Shown here one piece after another: positions 1 through 9,256 of a stretch of DNA of 64,000 nt; positions within the stretch are counted from its first letter, which is position 1, and every line of letters starts with the position of its first letter. The notes below the pieces were generated by a model. The model had not been told where the DNA came from and did not search any database. It saw nothing but the letters and a program-made list of their open reading frames with translations. The position numbers were made by a program, and so were the translations under genes. Source of the DNA: Flavobacterium nitrogenifigens (GTDB lineage Bacteria; Bacteroidota; Bacteroidia; Flavobacteriales; Flavobacteriaceae); contig NZ_QJRI01000177.1 of NCBI RefSeq assembly GCF_003254565.1, positions 124,001 through 188,000 on the forward strand. The letters are read 5' to 3'.

Positions 1-1496
1 AAGTCATCATTTTCAGAAAACTCTGTATTTGCTGCAATTTCAATGCGGTACTTTAATCCTTTAAAAATATCTGCCTCAGCATAAACATTTCCTAAGAAAT
101 TTTTTCTAACCAATTTATTATCTCTCGTCAACGCCTCTGCCACAGGGTTATAATAGGTAACGCTTTGTTCAGAAGATGGTGGACCTGCAAATGAGCCATC
201 AACATTTCTAACTGGAATATCAGGAGATTGTAATAATGTATTAGAAATTAACCCTGAATAACTTTGGTTTACTGTAATTCTTTCGTTTGTAATACCTCCT
301 GTTAAATTTCCACCAACTCTTAACCAAGATTTAATTTTTGAATCTAAATTCAATCTGACAGTATATCTCTTTAATCCAGAATTTATAATAGTTCCCTCAT
401 TATCTAAATAACTTCCAGACAAATAATAGCTTGTTCCATCTTTTGCACCAGAAAATGAAAGCTGATGACTATTAGAAATAGCCGTTCTATATACTTCATT
501 TTGCCAATTTGTGCCAGGCCCTAACAATTCTGGGTGAGAAAACTCCTGACGAGTCTGAAAACCCCATTGTTTAGCAAGATTGGTTTTTAAAGTTGCATAT
601 TCTGACAAATTTAAAACATCCAATTTATTGCTTACTGTTGCAAAAGAAGTATAGTTCTCATACGACACTTTTCCACCACCTTTTTTACCTGATTTAGTTG
701 TGATAATAATAACACCATTTGCCCCACGAGATCCATAAATGGCAGTTGCCGAAGCATCTTTCAAGATATCCATCGATTCAATATCATTTGGATTAATCAT
801 AGACAACGGACTCATAGCTGTATTACCGCTTCCTCCAGAAGCAGAAAATCCGTCTTTACCAGCCAAAGTCTGTCCGCTCGTAGATTTACCAGTTGCATCT
901 CCAGAAATTGGCACACCATCAATTACGTATAAAGGCTCATTTGTTCCTGTAATAGAAGTTGTTCCACGAACTCTCACAGAAGCTGCACCACCAGGCTGGC
1001 CAGAGTTATTTGTTACCGAAACCCCAGCAGCCTTACCCTGAAGCATCTGATCAATAGAAACCTGTTTTAAGTTTTCAATATCTTTTGATCTAACAGAAGA
1101 AATAGCACCATTTACATCTTTCTTTTTCTGAGTTCCGTATCCAATTACAACAACCTCTTTTAAGTCTTCTGAAGATGGTTTTAAAGAAATATTGATTTTA
1201 GTTTTGCCAGCAATGGCAATTTTTTGAGAATCGAAACCGATAAAAGAGACTAGCAACGTCCCATTTGAAGGAGCATCAATACTATATTTACCATCAAAGT
1301 CTGAAGATGCAGTATTTTTAGATCCAACAACAGAAATATTGGCTCCAGGAATTGTCATTCCTTTATCATCAGACACTACTCCTGTTATTTTAACCTGAGC
1401 AGTAATAAAATTACTAGTCAGCAGCAAGAATAAAATCAAAGGAACCGCTCTGTGGTTAGCATTCCAATGAAGAAAGTTAGTCATTAGTTTTTTCAT
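1..1496 (-). CDS. SusC-like TonB-dependent outer-membrane receptor, N-terminal part (cut by window edge)
   Basis: Reading leftward from ATG at 1496, an open frame runs off the window edge (about 498 codons). The product starts with a signal peptide ending near LTSNFITAQ. A carboxypeptidase-like domain follows (ITGVVSDDKGMTIPGANIS, about residues 37-110). Next come the TonB-box region with VVVIGYGTQKKKD and a plug domain with the SusC signatures YVIDGVPISG and SATAIYGSRGANGVI. The last visible part enters the beta-barrel. Family knowledge: SusC proteins import oligosaccharides across the outer membrane together with a SusD lipoprotein, which should lie beyond position 1. With mannanases next door, mannan oligosaccharides are the likely substrate (inference). 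The barrel and the C-terminus are missing only because of the window edge. Confidence 0.93.
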   Translation of the reverse strand, partial: MKKLMTNFLHWNANHRAVPLILFLLLTSNFITAQVKITGVVSDDKGMTIPGANISVVGSKNTASSDFDGKYSIDAPSNGTLLVSFIGFDSQKIAIAGKTKINISLKPSSEDLKEVVVIGYGTQKKKDVNGAISSVRSKDIENLKQVSIDQMLQGKAAGVSVTNNSGQPGGAASVRVRGTTSITGTNEPLYVIDGVPISGDATGKSTSGQTLAGKDGFSASGGSGNTAMSPLSMINPNDIESMDILKDASATAIYGSRGANGVIIITTKSGKKGGGKVSYENYTSFATVSNKLDVLNLSEYATLKTNLAKQWGFQTRQEFSHPELLGPGTNWQNEVYRTAISNSHQLSFSGAKDGTSYYLSGSYLDNEGTIINSGLKRYTVRLNLDSKIKSWLRVGGNLTGGITNERITVNQSYSGLISNTLLQSPDIPVRNVDGSFAGPPSSEQSVTYYNPVAEALTRDNKLVRKNFLGNVYAEADIFKGLKYRIEIAANTEFSENDD

Positions 1497-1611
1497 AATA
1501 ATGTTTGGTTAGTTAAATTCGTTTATTGCATAATCAAAAAGTAAATGCCATGGTAATTATTACTTTTAAATTATTTAACAAATCTATAACAGAGAGAATT
1601 ATCAAATCGAT

Positions 1612-1638
1612 AATATTATATCATTTAATGATAATATT
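1612..1638. promoter_or_regulatory. AT-rich imperfect palindrome in the susC / araC intergenic region
   Basis: The 313-base gap between the susC start and the AraC-gene end holds no gene. It contains a 27-bp imperfect palindrome built from AATATTAT and ATAATATT arms around TCATTTAATGA. The octamer AATGATAA in it (1627-1634) recurs at 1792-1799 and inverted at 2809-2816, upstream of the GH26 operon. This could be the site of the neighbouring AraC regulator, but the region is very AT-rich and chance similarity is possible. A weak minus-strand -7-like TACTTTTTG (1535-1543) may serve susC. Confidence 0.3.
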
Positions 1639-1809
1639 TTTACTGTAAACGATTAAAAAAACATATATAAAAATAAAATCACGTAAAAATTAAATTATTC
1701 GCAATAACAACTCTCAAAAAGAACCTAAACAATGAATAAAAACCAATGAAATCTCGAAAAGCAAACGTTTTCGTTAAAAATAATATTTATTAATGATAAA
1801 AAAGTATCA

Positions 1810-2688
1810 CTATAAAATACGCTTCAAGCCTGAAAATTCTTCGCGATATTGACTTGGCGTACAATTTTTTGTTGCTTTAAAACTGCGATTGAAGTTTGCA
1901 ATATTATTAAAGCCCGATTTAAAAGCTACCTCAGAAACACTCATATCTTTCTCCACCAGCCAGCGAGCAGCATAACCAATTCGAATGTCATTTATATAAT
2001 TAACAAAAGTTTTTCCTGTACGCTTTTTAATAAATCGATTAAAAGAAATAATAGACATGCTCGCCACATTTGCCGCATCTTCTAAAGTAATTTTTTCTGC
2101 AAAATTTTTCTGCACATACTCGTAAACCAATTTCATTTTATCGTAATCATCAAACGTATCGTAGTCTACCGTATATGTCGAAAGCAAGCGCTGATTTCTA
2201 GAATTAGCCAGATCATATAATAAAGAAGTAATTTCTAGAAAATAATCCATACCATCCAATTTAGAAAGCCTCACAAGCCTTGGAGTTAGCTCTTCAGCCG
2301 TTTTTTTTGAAAACAAAATTCCATGAATAGATCGGTTAAACATATCTCGAATCGGATTCATGATACGTCTTGCAAGCAAAGATTCATGAAATAAATCATT
2401 ATGAAACTGTATGGTTATTTCATGGATTTTTTTATTTGTGCATTTATTGAGCTCCCATCCGTGATATAAATTTGGCCCAATCAAAACCAATTCTACATTA
2501 TCGATTTCTTCAATATTATCTCCCACAACACGCTTTACTCCTTTTCCATTTAAGATAAAATTGATCTCAAATTCTGGATGATAATGGACTGGAAAATCGA
2601 AACTATCTTTTACACGATCAAAAACCAAAAAGCTGTCACTTGCAGCAAGCGGAGCTATTTCTCTATAAAAATTTTTCGTAGTACTCAT
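1810..2688 (-). CDS. AraC-family transcriptional regulator with N-terminal cupin sensor
   Basis: The 292-residue protein has a cupin-like N-terminal domain with the pattern FPVHYHPEFEINFILNG (about residues 32-48). Its C-terminus (about 190-285) holds two helix-turn-helix units of the AraC/XylS type: ITLEDAANVASMSIISFNRF and SVSEVAFKSGFNNIANFNRS. Length is normal for the family. Such proteins bind a sugar or metabolite through the cupin and activate nearby catabolic genes. It sits between the susC gene and the divergent mannan operon, so it is the likely local regulator of both (inference from position). Most Bacteroidota PULs use HTCS or SusR-type regulators, but AraC-type ones are also known. 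Confidence 0.88.
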   Translation of the reverse strand: MSTTKNFYREIAPLAASDSFLVFDRVKDSFDFPVHYHPEFEINFILNGKGVKRVVGDNIEEIDNVELVLIGPNLYHGWELNKCTNKKIHEITIQFHNDLFHESLLARRIMNPIRDMFNRSIHGILFSKKTAEELTPRLVRLSKLDGMDYFLEITSLLYDLANSRNQRLLSTYTVDYDTFDDYDKMKLVYEYVQKNFAEKITLEDAANVASMSIISFNRFIKKRTGKTFVNYINDIRIGYAARWLVEKDMSVSEVAFKSGFNNIANFNRSFKATKNCTPSQYREEFSGLKRIL

Positions 2689-2790
2689 ATTAAAAAGTAT
2701 TTTTCAGAAAGGCAATATTCTTTTTTTTCGACTGCAATAATATGATATATAATTGATAAAATAATATTAATTACAGTTAAATCATCCGTT

Positions 2791-2798
2791 TATCTTTG
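2791..2798 (+). promoter_or_regulatory. Candidate -7 promoter element for the mannan operon
   Basis: TATCTTTG matches the Bacteroidota -7 consensus TAnnTTTG exactly and lies about 200 bases upstream of the first GH26 gene. No clear -33 TTTG is seen at the expected spacing. A second, weaker candidate, TAACTTTA at 2955-2962, is much closer to the ATG at 2996. Which one is used cannot be told from sequence. Confidence 0.35.
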
Positions 2799-2995
2799 AA
2801 AAAATTAATTATCATTTCTTTAAAAAGAATATTAATAATAATCATTAATCATTTTTAATCGAATATCTTTTTATAGTTTTAATAATTTTAAAGACAAATC
2901 GCTGAAGAATTTTCTAACAAAAAAACCAATAGATTTTAAAATCATAAATCATTGTAACTTTAGCATTTAGCGCCATAACAATCAATAATCCGACA

Positions 2996-4132
2996 ATGAA
3001 AAAACATTTTATCATGCTTCTAACTGCTGTTTTTATAAGCGCTTCGTGCGAATCGCAAAAAAGCAACAGTAATACTATTTTGTCACTTTCAGATAAAAAA
3101 GCCACTCCAGAAACTCAATCACTTTATAAAAATTTAAATACATTATCTCAAAAAGGATTCCTATTTGGCCATCAAGACGATCTGGCTTATGGCGTGAAAT
3201 GGAAATATGAAGACGGGCGAAGCGATGTAAAAGATGTTGTAGGAGATTATCCTGCAGTTTACGGATGGGACATTGCTGGTTTAGAAAATGATAAACCTAA
3301 TAATATTGATGGCGTTCCTTTCAGTAAAATGAAACAATATATTATTGATGCCAATGCCAGAGGCGGAATTTCTACTATAAGTTGGCATTTTGATAATCCC
3401 GCAACTGGGAAAAACGCTTGGAATAATGTTCCAAATTCTTTAAAAACCATTTTACCAGGAGCCGAAAACCATAAAAAATTCACTTCTTGGCTAGATAAAG
3501 CAGCAACTTTCTTTTTGTCTTTAAAAGATAAAAACGGAAAAAATGTTCCTATTCTTTTCAGACCTTTTCATGAATTGACCGGCGGATGGTTTTGGTGGGG
3601 AAAAGGAAATTGTACTCCTGAAGAATTTAAAACCACTTGGAAATTTACAGTCGATTACCTTCAGAAAAAAGGTGTTCACAATCTAATATATATTTACAAC
3701 ACAGGAAGTTTTAGCAGTGAAGCCGATTTCTTAGCCAATTATCCTGGAGATAATTATGCCGATATTTTAAGTTTTGACACTTACCAAAATAATGATGATC
3801 CAAATGGTGAAAAATTTATCAATGAAGTTCAAAACCAATTCAAAATACTCAATGAAATCAGTACAAAAAAACATAAATTGATTGCCTTGGCTGAGGCTGG
3901 TTATGAAGCCATTCCAGATCCAAAATGGTGGACAGGAACTTTACTAAAAGCCATTGGAGATTATAAAATATCTTATGTTTTGTTGTGGAGAAATCACGGC
4001 TGGCAGGAAAAAGAACAGAAAATGCATTATTATGCGCCATTTAGTGGACAAGTAAGCGAAAAAGATTTTGTTGATTTTTATAATCTCGATCAGACTATAT
4101 TTGAAAAAGACATTCAGAAAAAACTAAAATAA
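2996..4132 (+). CDS. GH26 endo-beta-mannanase, lipoprotein (ManA-like)
   Basis: This 378-residue lipoprotein has signal peptide and lipobox ISASC, with the lipidated Cys at 18. The GH26 catalytic barrel fills the rest. The acid/base glutamate is in FRPFHELTGGWFWWG (Glu193) and the nucleophile is in ALAEAGYE (Glu300). GH26 enzymes cleave internal beta-1,4-mannosidic bonds and often release mannobiose. It is the first gene of a plus-strand operon with 36 bases to the transporter gene. The residues after the lipid Cys (ESQKSNSN) are not strongly acidic, so a periplasmic face is plausible (inference). The product would feed the epimerase and phosphorylase encoded downstream. Confidence 0.93.
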   Translation: MKKHFIMLLTAVFISASCESQKSNSNTILSLSDKKATPETQSLYKNLNTLSQKGFLFGHQDDLAYGVKWKYEDGRSDVKDVVGDYPAVYGWDIAGLENDKPNNIDGVPFSKMKQYIIDANARGGISTISWHFDNPATGKNAWNNVPNSLKTILPGAENHKKFTSWLDKAATFFLSLKDKNGKNVPILFRPFHELTGGWFWWGKGNCTPEEFKTTWKFTVDYLQKKGVHNLIYIYNTGSFSSEADFLANYPGDNYADILSFDTYQNNDDPNGEKFINEVQNQFKILNEISTKKHKLIALAEAGYEAIPDPKWWTGTLLKAIGDYKISYVLLWRNHGWQEKEQKMHYYAPFSGQVSEKDFVDFYNLDQTIFEKDIQKKLK

Positions 4133-4168
4133 CCGCCCGAAACAAATTACAACCTTAAAAAATAACCA

Positions 4169-5560
4169 ATGCACGACAAAATTAGTTTAAAAGAAAAAAT
4201 CGGTTACGGACTAGGAGATGCCGCCTCATCTATGTTCTGGAAAATTTTCAGTATGTATCTCCTGTTTTTCTACACCGACGTTTTCGGATTGGCACCTGCT
4301 GTAGTGGGAACCATGTTTTTAATTACCCGAATCTGGGATTCTTGTTTTGACCCAATTGTTGGAATTCTAGCCGATAGAACCAAAAGCAAATGGGGAAAAT
4401 TTAGACCATACTTACTTTGGGTAGCCATACCTTTTGCCGTGATTGGAGTTTTAACTTTCTACACTCCAGATTTTGACGAAAAAGGAAAAATCATCTACGC
4501 TTATGTGACTTATTCCTTAATGATGATGATTTATTCTCTAATCAACGTTCCTTACGCATCGCTTTTGGGCGTAATGTCTTCCGATCGAAAAGAAAGAAAT
4601 ACACTTTCGTCTTACAGAATGGTTTTTGCTTTTGGAGGAAGTTTATTGGCACTTTGGCTAATTGAACCTTTAGTAAATTATTTTGGAGGTAATTTAAATT
4701 CTAAAACAGGTTGGCTCGCTACAATTGCCGTTTTCGGATTCATTACCACTGCATTTTTCTGGGCTTGTTTTGCATTCACAAAAGAAAGAATCAAACCCAT
4801 TGCAGACGAAAAAAATAACTTAAAAGAAGATTTAAAAGATCTTTGGAAAAATAAACCTTGGTGGATTTTACTAGGAGCTGGAATTGGCGCTTTGGTATTC
4901 AATTCCATACGAGATGGAGCTGCGGTTTACTACTTTAAATATTATGTAAGCAGTTCTGTAAATTTCGATTTTTCACTTTTCGGAACCGATTTTCATATGA
5001 CACCAACTTCTATTTACTTGGTTCTTGGCCAAGCAGCAAATATTATCGGAGTTATCATTGCAACGCCAATTGCCAATAAAATAGGTAAAAAGAAAACCTT
5101 TTTTGGCGCAATGGCTTTAGCAGCAATCTTAAGCCTAGTTTTCTACCTATTCGGAAAAGAAGATGTTTTCTTAATCATGAGTTTCCAAGTTCTAATCAGT
5201 ATTTGTGCAGGCTGTATTTTCCCATTAATCTGGTCAATGTATGCCGATAGTGCCGATTATTCTGAATGGAAACAAGGACGTAGAGCAACGGGATTGGTAT
5301 TTTCAGCATCCTCAATGTCACAAAAATTTGGCTGGACCATTGGTGGTGCGGGCGCAGGATGGCTTTTAGGTTATTTTGGTTTTCAGGCCAATGTTGAACA
5401 GACGGCAACAGCTCAAAACGGAATTCAATTAATGTTAAGTATACTACCCGCAATTGCGGCTGCAATATCAGTAGCTTTTATAGCATTTTACCCATTATCA
5501 GAAGAAAAATTACAGATTATAGAACAGGATTTAAACGAAAAGAGAGATCAAAATCATTAA
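4169..5560 (+). CDS. GPH-family sugar:cation symporter (probable mannobiose/manno-oligosaccharide importer)
   Basis: This 463-residue inner-membrane protein has about 12 hydrophobic segments. It carries the GPH (glycoside-pentoside-hexuronide) signature: IGYGLGDAASSMFW near the start, then TRIWDSCFDPIVGILADRT followed by GKFRPY. The family moves sugars with Na+ or H+ into the cytoplasm. Set between a mannanase and a mannobiose-processing pair, it is the likely importer of mannobiose across the inner membrane (inference from context, as in the B. fragilis mannan cluster). It is 27 bases upstream of the GH130 gene and surely cotranscribed. Confidence 0.9.
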   Translation: MHDKISLKEKIGYGLGDAASSMFWKIFSMYLLFFYTDVFGLAPAVVGTMFLITRIWDSCFDPIVGILADRTKSKWGKFRPYLLWVAIPFAVIGVLTFYTPDFDEKGKIIYAYVTYSLMMMIYSLINVPYASLLGVMSSDRKERNTLSSYRMVFAFGGSLLALWLIEPLVNYFGGNLNSKTGWLATIAVFGFITTAFFWACFAFTKERIKPIADEKNNLKEDLKDLWKNKPWWILLGAGIGALVFNSIRDGAAVYYFKYYVSSSVNFDFSLFGTDFHMTPTSIYLVLGQAANIIGVIIATPIANKIGKKKTFFGAMALAAILSLVFYLFGKEDVFLIMSFQVLISICAGCIFPLIWSMYADSADYSEWKQGRRATGLVFSASSMSQKFGWTIGGAGAGWLLGYFGFQANVEQTATAQNGIQLMLSILPAIAAAISVAFIAFYPLSEEKLQIIEQDLNEKRDQNH

Positions 5561-5587
5561 AAAACCAAAGACAAAGAATTAATTTAT

Positions 5588-6778
5588 ATGACAACAATAA
5601 CATCTTCAGTCAATTTTCAAGAAAGAAAATTGGCATTAGAAAACGAACATAAAACGCTTATTGAGCAAAAAAATGAACCTCAAGAAATTGCAGGAAACGG
5701 TATTTACGAACGTTACAAAAATCCTGTTGTTACCGCTTCTCACGTTCCGTTAAACTGGCGCTTTGATTTTAATGAAAAAACAAATCCGTTTTTACAGGAA
5801 CGAATTGGCGTAAATGCAGCTTTCAATGCTGGGGCAATGAAATGGAACGGAAAATATCTACTTGCTGTTCGTGTAGAAGGAATTGACAGAAAATCGTTTT
5901 TTGCCATTGCGGAAAGTCCAAACGGAATAGATAATTTCAAATTTTGGGACAAACCTTGCGTAATACCACAAACCGAAGAACCTGATACAAATGTGTACGA
6001 CATGCGTTTAATAAACCATGAAGACGGATTTGTTTATGGAATTTTCTGCACCGAAAGAAAAGATCCAAAAGCTCCAAAAGGCGATACAAGTTCAGCTGTT
6101 GCCAATGCAGGAATTGTACGTTCTAAAGATTTAGTAAACTGGGAAAGGCTTCCAGATTTGATTTCGAATACAGGACAACAGCGAAATGTAGTTTTACACC
6201 CAGAATTTGTAAACGGAAAATATTCTTTATATACACGTCCGCAAGACGGTTTTATTGATGTCGGATCTGGTGGCGGAATCGGTTTAGGGTATATTGATGA
6301 CATGAAAAACCCGATTGTTAAAGACGAAAAAATTATTTTCGGAAAACAATATCATACTATTTATGAATTGAAAAACGGTTTGGGGCCAGCTCCAATTAAA
6401 ACTTCAAAAGGCTGGTTGCATTTAGCGCACGGTGTACGTAATACTGCTGCAGGATTACGCTATACTTTATACATGTTCATGACCGATTTGAATGATATTT
6501 CTAAAGTTACGCACGTTCCAGCTGGACATTTTATGGGGCCTGAAGGAATTGAAAGAGTTGGCGACGTGTCGAATGTTTTGTTTTCTAATGGATGGATTGA
6601 AGGTGAAAACGGAACAGTTTACATCTACTACGCATCGTCAGATACAAGAATGCACGTAGCAGTTTCTACAGTTGATAAATTGGTTGATTATGTAATTAAT
6701 ACTCCTGCAGACACTTTTATTTCTGCGGGTTCAGTACAAACTATCATTAATCAAATCGAAAAAAATAACGCAATCTAA
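5588..6778 (+). CDS. GH130 4-O-beta-D-mannosyl-D-glucose phosphorylase
   Basis: The 396-residue protein has no signal peptide, so it is cytoplasmic. It shows the five-bladed propeller pattern of GH130 subfamily 1: NVYDMRL (Asp138, the expected general acid), a glycine-rich SGGGIGLGYIDD loop, and MGPEGIERVGDVSNVLF. Family knowledge: these enzymes phosphorolyse mannosyl-beta-1,4-glucose to mannose 1-phosphate and glucose. Pairing with the 2-epimerase gene 6 bases downstream fixes this reading over other GH130 activities, because the epimerase makes exactly that substrate from mannobiose. Length is normal for the subfamily. Confidence 0.93.
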   Translation: MTTITSSVNFQERKLALENEHKTLIEQKNEPQEIAGNGIYERYKNPVVTASHVPLNWRFDFNEKTNPFLQERIGVNAAFNAGAMKWNGKYLLAVRVEGIDRKSFFAIAESPNGIDNFKFWDKPCVIPQTEEPDTNVYDMRLINHEDGFVYGIFCTERKDPKAPKGDTSSAVANAGIVRSKDLVNWERLPDLISNTGQQRNVVLHPEFVNGKYSLYTRPQDGFIDVGSGGGIGLGYIDDMKNPIVKDEKIIFGKQYHTIYELKNGLGPAPIKTSKGWLHLAHGVRNTAAGLRYTLYMFMTDLNDISKVTHVPAGHFMGPEGIERVGDVSNVLFSNGWIEGENGTVYIYYASSDTRMHVAVSTVDKLVDYVINTPADTFISAGSVQTIINQIEKNNAI

Positions 6779-6784
6779 AATACC

Positions 6785-7975
6785 GTGTCATTACAACTTA
6801 AGCTTTTAAAATCAGAACTAACCACAGAACTAGATTCCATTCTTAAATATTGGTCAGAATGTACTATTGATGATCAAAATGGCGGTTTTGTAGGCCAAAT
6901 TGATTTTAACGATCACATAATTGCTAAAGCAGAAAAAGGTTCGGTTCTTAATGCCCGAATTCTTTGGACGTTTTCTGCCAGTTACAAAACCACAAAAAAC
7001 GAAAACCACAAAAAACTGGCCGAAAGGGCATTTGAGTTTCTTGCAGCTTATTTTTATGACACACAGTTTGGAGGTCTTTTTTGGAGTATAAATGAGGATA
7101 AAACTCCAAAAGACACCAAAAATCAGATTTATGCTTTAGCTTTTGCTATTTATGGATTATCTGAATATTATTCCATTTCAGATGACGAAAAAGCTTTAGA
7201 AATAGCTAAGAATTTGTATCAAAAAATTCAGGAACATAGTTATGATCCTATAAACAAAGGTTATTTTGAAGCTTTCACAAGAGACTGGCAGCCCATTGAA
7301 GATCTGCGTTTGAGCGCAAAAGACGCCAACGAAAAGAAAACTATGAATACGCATCTTCACATTATTGAAGGTTATGCGAATCTATACAAGGTTTGGAAAG
7401 ATGAAAAACTGCTTGCAACTATCATCGAATTACTAGAAACCATCGAAAAATATTTTATCAATACCGAAACGGGACATTTGCGCTTGTTTTTTGATGAAAA
7501 CTGGAAAGAAAAACCAGATGTTATTTCGTACGGACATGATATTGAAGCAGCTTGGCTTTTGCAGCAATGCGCCGAAATTTCAGGAAATGAAACCCTGATT
7601 GCCAATTATAAAAAACATGCCATTCAAATTGCTGAAGTAACCAAAGAAGGTTTAGATGCTGATGGCGGTTTATGGTACGAATTTGATCCTGAAAAAGAAA
7701 AATTAATTGCCGAAAAGCACTGGTGGCCACAAGCCGAAGCTTTAATTGGTTTTTATAATGCTTATCAATTGACTGGAAAAGAAGAATATCTAGATATCGT
7801 TTACAGAAATTGGAAATTTATTAAAAAACACATCATAGATTCACAAAACGGCGAATGGTTTTGGGGAGTTTACAGCGATTATTCTGTAATGCAAAAAGAC
7901 AAAGCTGGATTCTGGAAATGTCCTTATCACAACGGCAGAGCCTGTTTAGAACTTATTAACCGAATTAAAGCTTAA
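6785..7975 (+). CDS. Cellobiose/mannobiose 2-epimerase (AGE superfamily), GTG start
   Basis: The 396-residue cytoplasmic (alpha/alpha)6-barrel enzyme has the AGE-family histidines: MNTHLHIIEG (His190, His192), YGHDIEAAWLL (His251) and CPYHNGRACLE (His382). The spacing fits cellobiose 2-epimerases such as the Ruminococcus albus enzyme, rather than GlcNAc 2-epimerases. The reaction converts beta-1,4-mannobiose to mannosyl-glucose, the substrate of the GH130 enzyme encoded just upstream. The start is GTG, 6 bases after the previous stop. No ATG lies close by, and the N-terminus (LKSELTTELDSILKYW) fits homologues, so GTG is accepted. Confidence 0.93.
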   Translation: MSLQLKLLKSELTTELDSILKYWSECTIDDQNGGFVGQIDFNDHIIAKAEKGSVLNARILWTFSASYKTTKNENHKKLAERAFEFLAAYFYDTQFGGLFWSINEDKTPKDTKNQIYALAFAIYGLSEYYSISDDEKALEIAKNLYQKIQEHSYDPINKGYFEAFTRDWQPIEDLRLSAKDANEKKTMNTHLHIIEGYANLYKVWKDEKLLATIIELLETIEKYFINTETGHLRLFFDENWKEKPDVISYGHDIEAAWLLQQCAEISGNETLIANYKKHAIQIAEVTKEGLDADGGLWYEFDPEKEKLIAEKHWWPQAEALIGFYNAYQLTGKEEYLDIVYRNWKFIKKHIIDSQNGEWFWGVYSDYSVMQKDKAGFWKCPYHNGRACLELINRIKA

Positions 7976-7978
7976 AAA

Positions 7979-9211
7979 TTGAAAACAACATTTCTTAAAA
8001 TAGCATTTCTCAGCTGTTCGATTTTAACTATCATAAGCTGCTCATCCGATAAAGAAGAAGATTCAGTCGGCATAATAATAGACCATCCTATGCAGGACGA
8101 TCCTTTAACTACATCGAATACCGCTAATTATATGGTTGATGCAAATGCTTCAAAAGAAACTGTTGCTTTATTTTACAATTTAAAAAGACTATCTAGAACC
8201 AAAACTGCGATTGGCCAGCAGGATGCTTTTAACAGTTTCTATCAGGATGCAGGCGGAGAATCAGACATTAAAAAAAATACTGGATATGACCCTGCCATTC
8301 TGGGTTCAGATTTTATGTTTATTACCGATAAAAACAATAACGAACAAGCTGATAACTGGTTCTATCAACAGGAACAAAAAATTATTGCCGATACAAAAAA
8401 TGCTTACGCAAAAGGTATGATCAATACTTTCTGCTGGCATTTGAGAGAACCTTTTAAAGAAGAATCTTTTTATGCGGCAGATATGTCAGCTGAAGAAAAA
8501 GCTGTGGCTTTCAAAAGTATTTTGCCTGGCGGGGCCAACAACGAATGGTATAAGAAAAAATTAGACAAAATTGCCAGTGTTGTTTCCAGTTTAAAAGGGG
8601 CAAACGGCGAATTGATTCCGATAATTTTCAGACCTTTTCACGAATTTGACGGAAGCTGGTTTTGGTGGGGAGCTGATTTTTGCACCGCCGATGAATACAA
8701 AAAAGCATATCAATTTACAGTTGATTATTTAAAAAACGTAAAAGGTGTTCACAACATTTTATATGCTTTTTCTCCTGACAACTCTTATACAACCGAAGCG
8801 AATTATTTAAGCCAATATCCAGGCGACAAATATGTTGATATTATTGGAACGGACAATTATGGAGATTTCAACAACCAGGGACAAACCGGAGCTGACAAAG
8901 CAAATTCAAAACTTAAAATACTTTCTGATTACGCTAAAGCAAAAGTAAAAATCGCAGCCTTGACTGAAACAGGTTATCGCGTAACAAACACAACTCCGGC
9001 AATTGCAAATTGGTTTTCGACTTTATTATACAGTGCATTAACAAAAAATGATATTGAGATAAGTTACATGATGTTTTGGAATAATAATACAGATGGCTAT
9101 TATACTCCGAATAATACCGCATCTAACGCTGTAGATTTTAAAACTTACAGTTCAAAAACAAGATCAGCTTTGGTAAATTCTCTTCCAAAGATGTATGAAA
9201 TGCCAAAATGA
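7979..9211 (+). CDS. Second GH26 endo-mannanase lipoprotein, probably surface-exposed, TTG start
   Basis: The 410-residue protein starts at TTG, 3 bases after the epimerase stop. The signal peptide begins at once (KTTFLKIAF) and ends in lipobox TIISC (Cys21). Behind the Cys lies SSDKEED, acidic like the lipoprotein export signals that send Bacteroidota lipoproteins to the cell surface (family knowledge; location inferred). The GH26 domain has acid/base Glu222 in FRPFHEFDGSWFWWG and nucleophile Glu330 in ALTETGYRV. It is clearly paralogous to the GH26 at 2996. The likely division of labour is surface cutting of polymer here and periplasmic trimming by the other enzyme. Confidence 0.92.
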   Translation: MKTTFLKIAFLSCSILTIISCSSDKEEDSVGIIIDHPMQDDPLTTSNTANYMVDANASKETVALFYNLKRLSRTKTAIGQQDAFNSFYQDAGGESDIKKNTGYDPAILGSDFMFITDKNNNEQADNWFYQQEQKIIADTKNAYAKGMINTFCWHLREPFKEESFYAADMSAEEKAVAFKSILPGGANNEWYKKKLDKIASVVSSLKGANGELIPIIFRPFHEFDGSWFWWGADFCTADEYKKAYQFTVDYLKNVKGVHNILYAFSPDNSYTTEANYLSQYPGDKYVDIIGTDNYGDFNNQGQTGADKANSKLKILSDYAKAKVKIAALTETGYRVTNTTPAIANWFSTLLYSALTKNDIEISYMMFWNNNTDGYYTPNNTASNAVDFKTYSSKTRSALVNSLPKMYEMPK

Positions 9212-9220
9212 AAATACTCA

Positions 9221-9235
9221 AAACCTGTCGGGTTT
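9221..9235. repeat. Short hairpin repeat AAACCTGTCGGGTTT, copy 1
   Basis: This 15-mer lies in the 45-base gap between the second GH26 and the GH5 gene. It is repeated exactly at 10591-10605 after the operon. The arms AAACC and GGTTT can pair. Here it has no partner strand and is probably a small dispersed repeat, not a full terminator. Confidence 0.6.
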
Positions 9236-9256
9236 TACTCCTAAAAAAAACAGACC

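Noticed and set aside
739..1041. Plus-strand open frame of 100 codons
   Set aside because: It is antisense to the SusC plug domain, which has clear family motifs.
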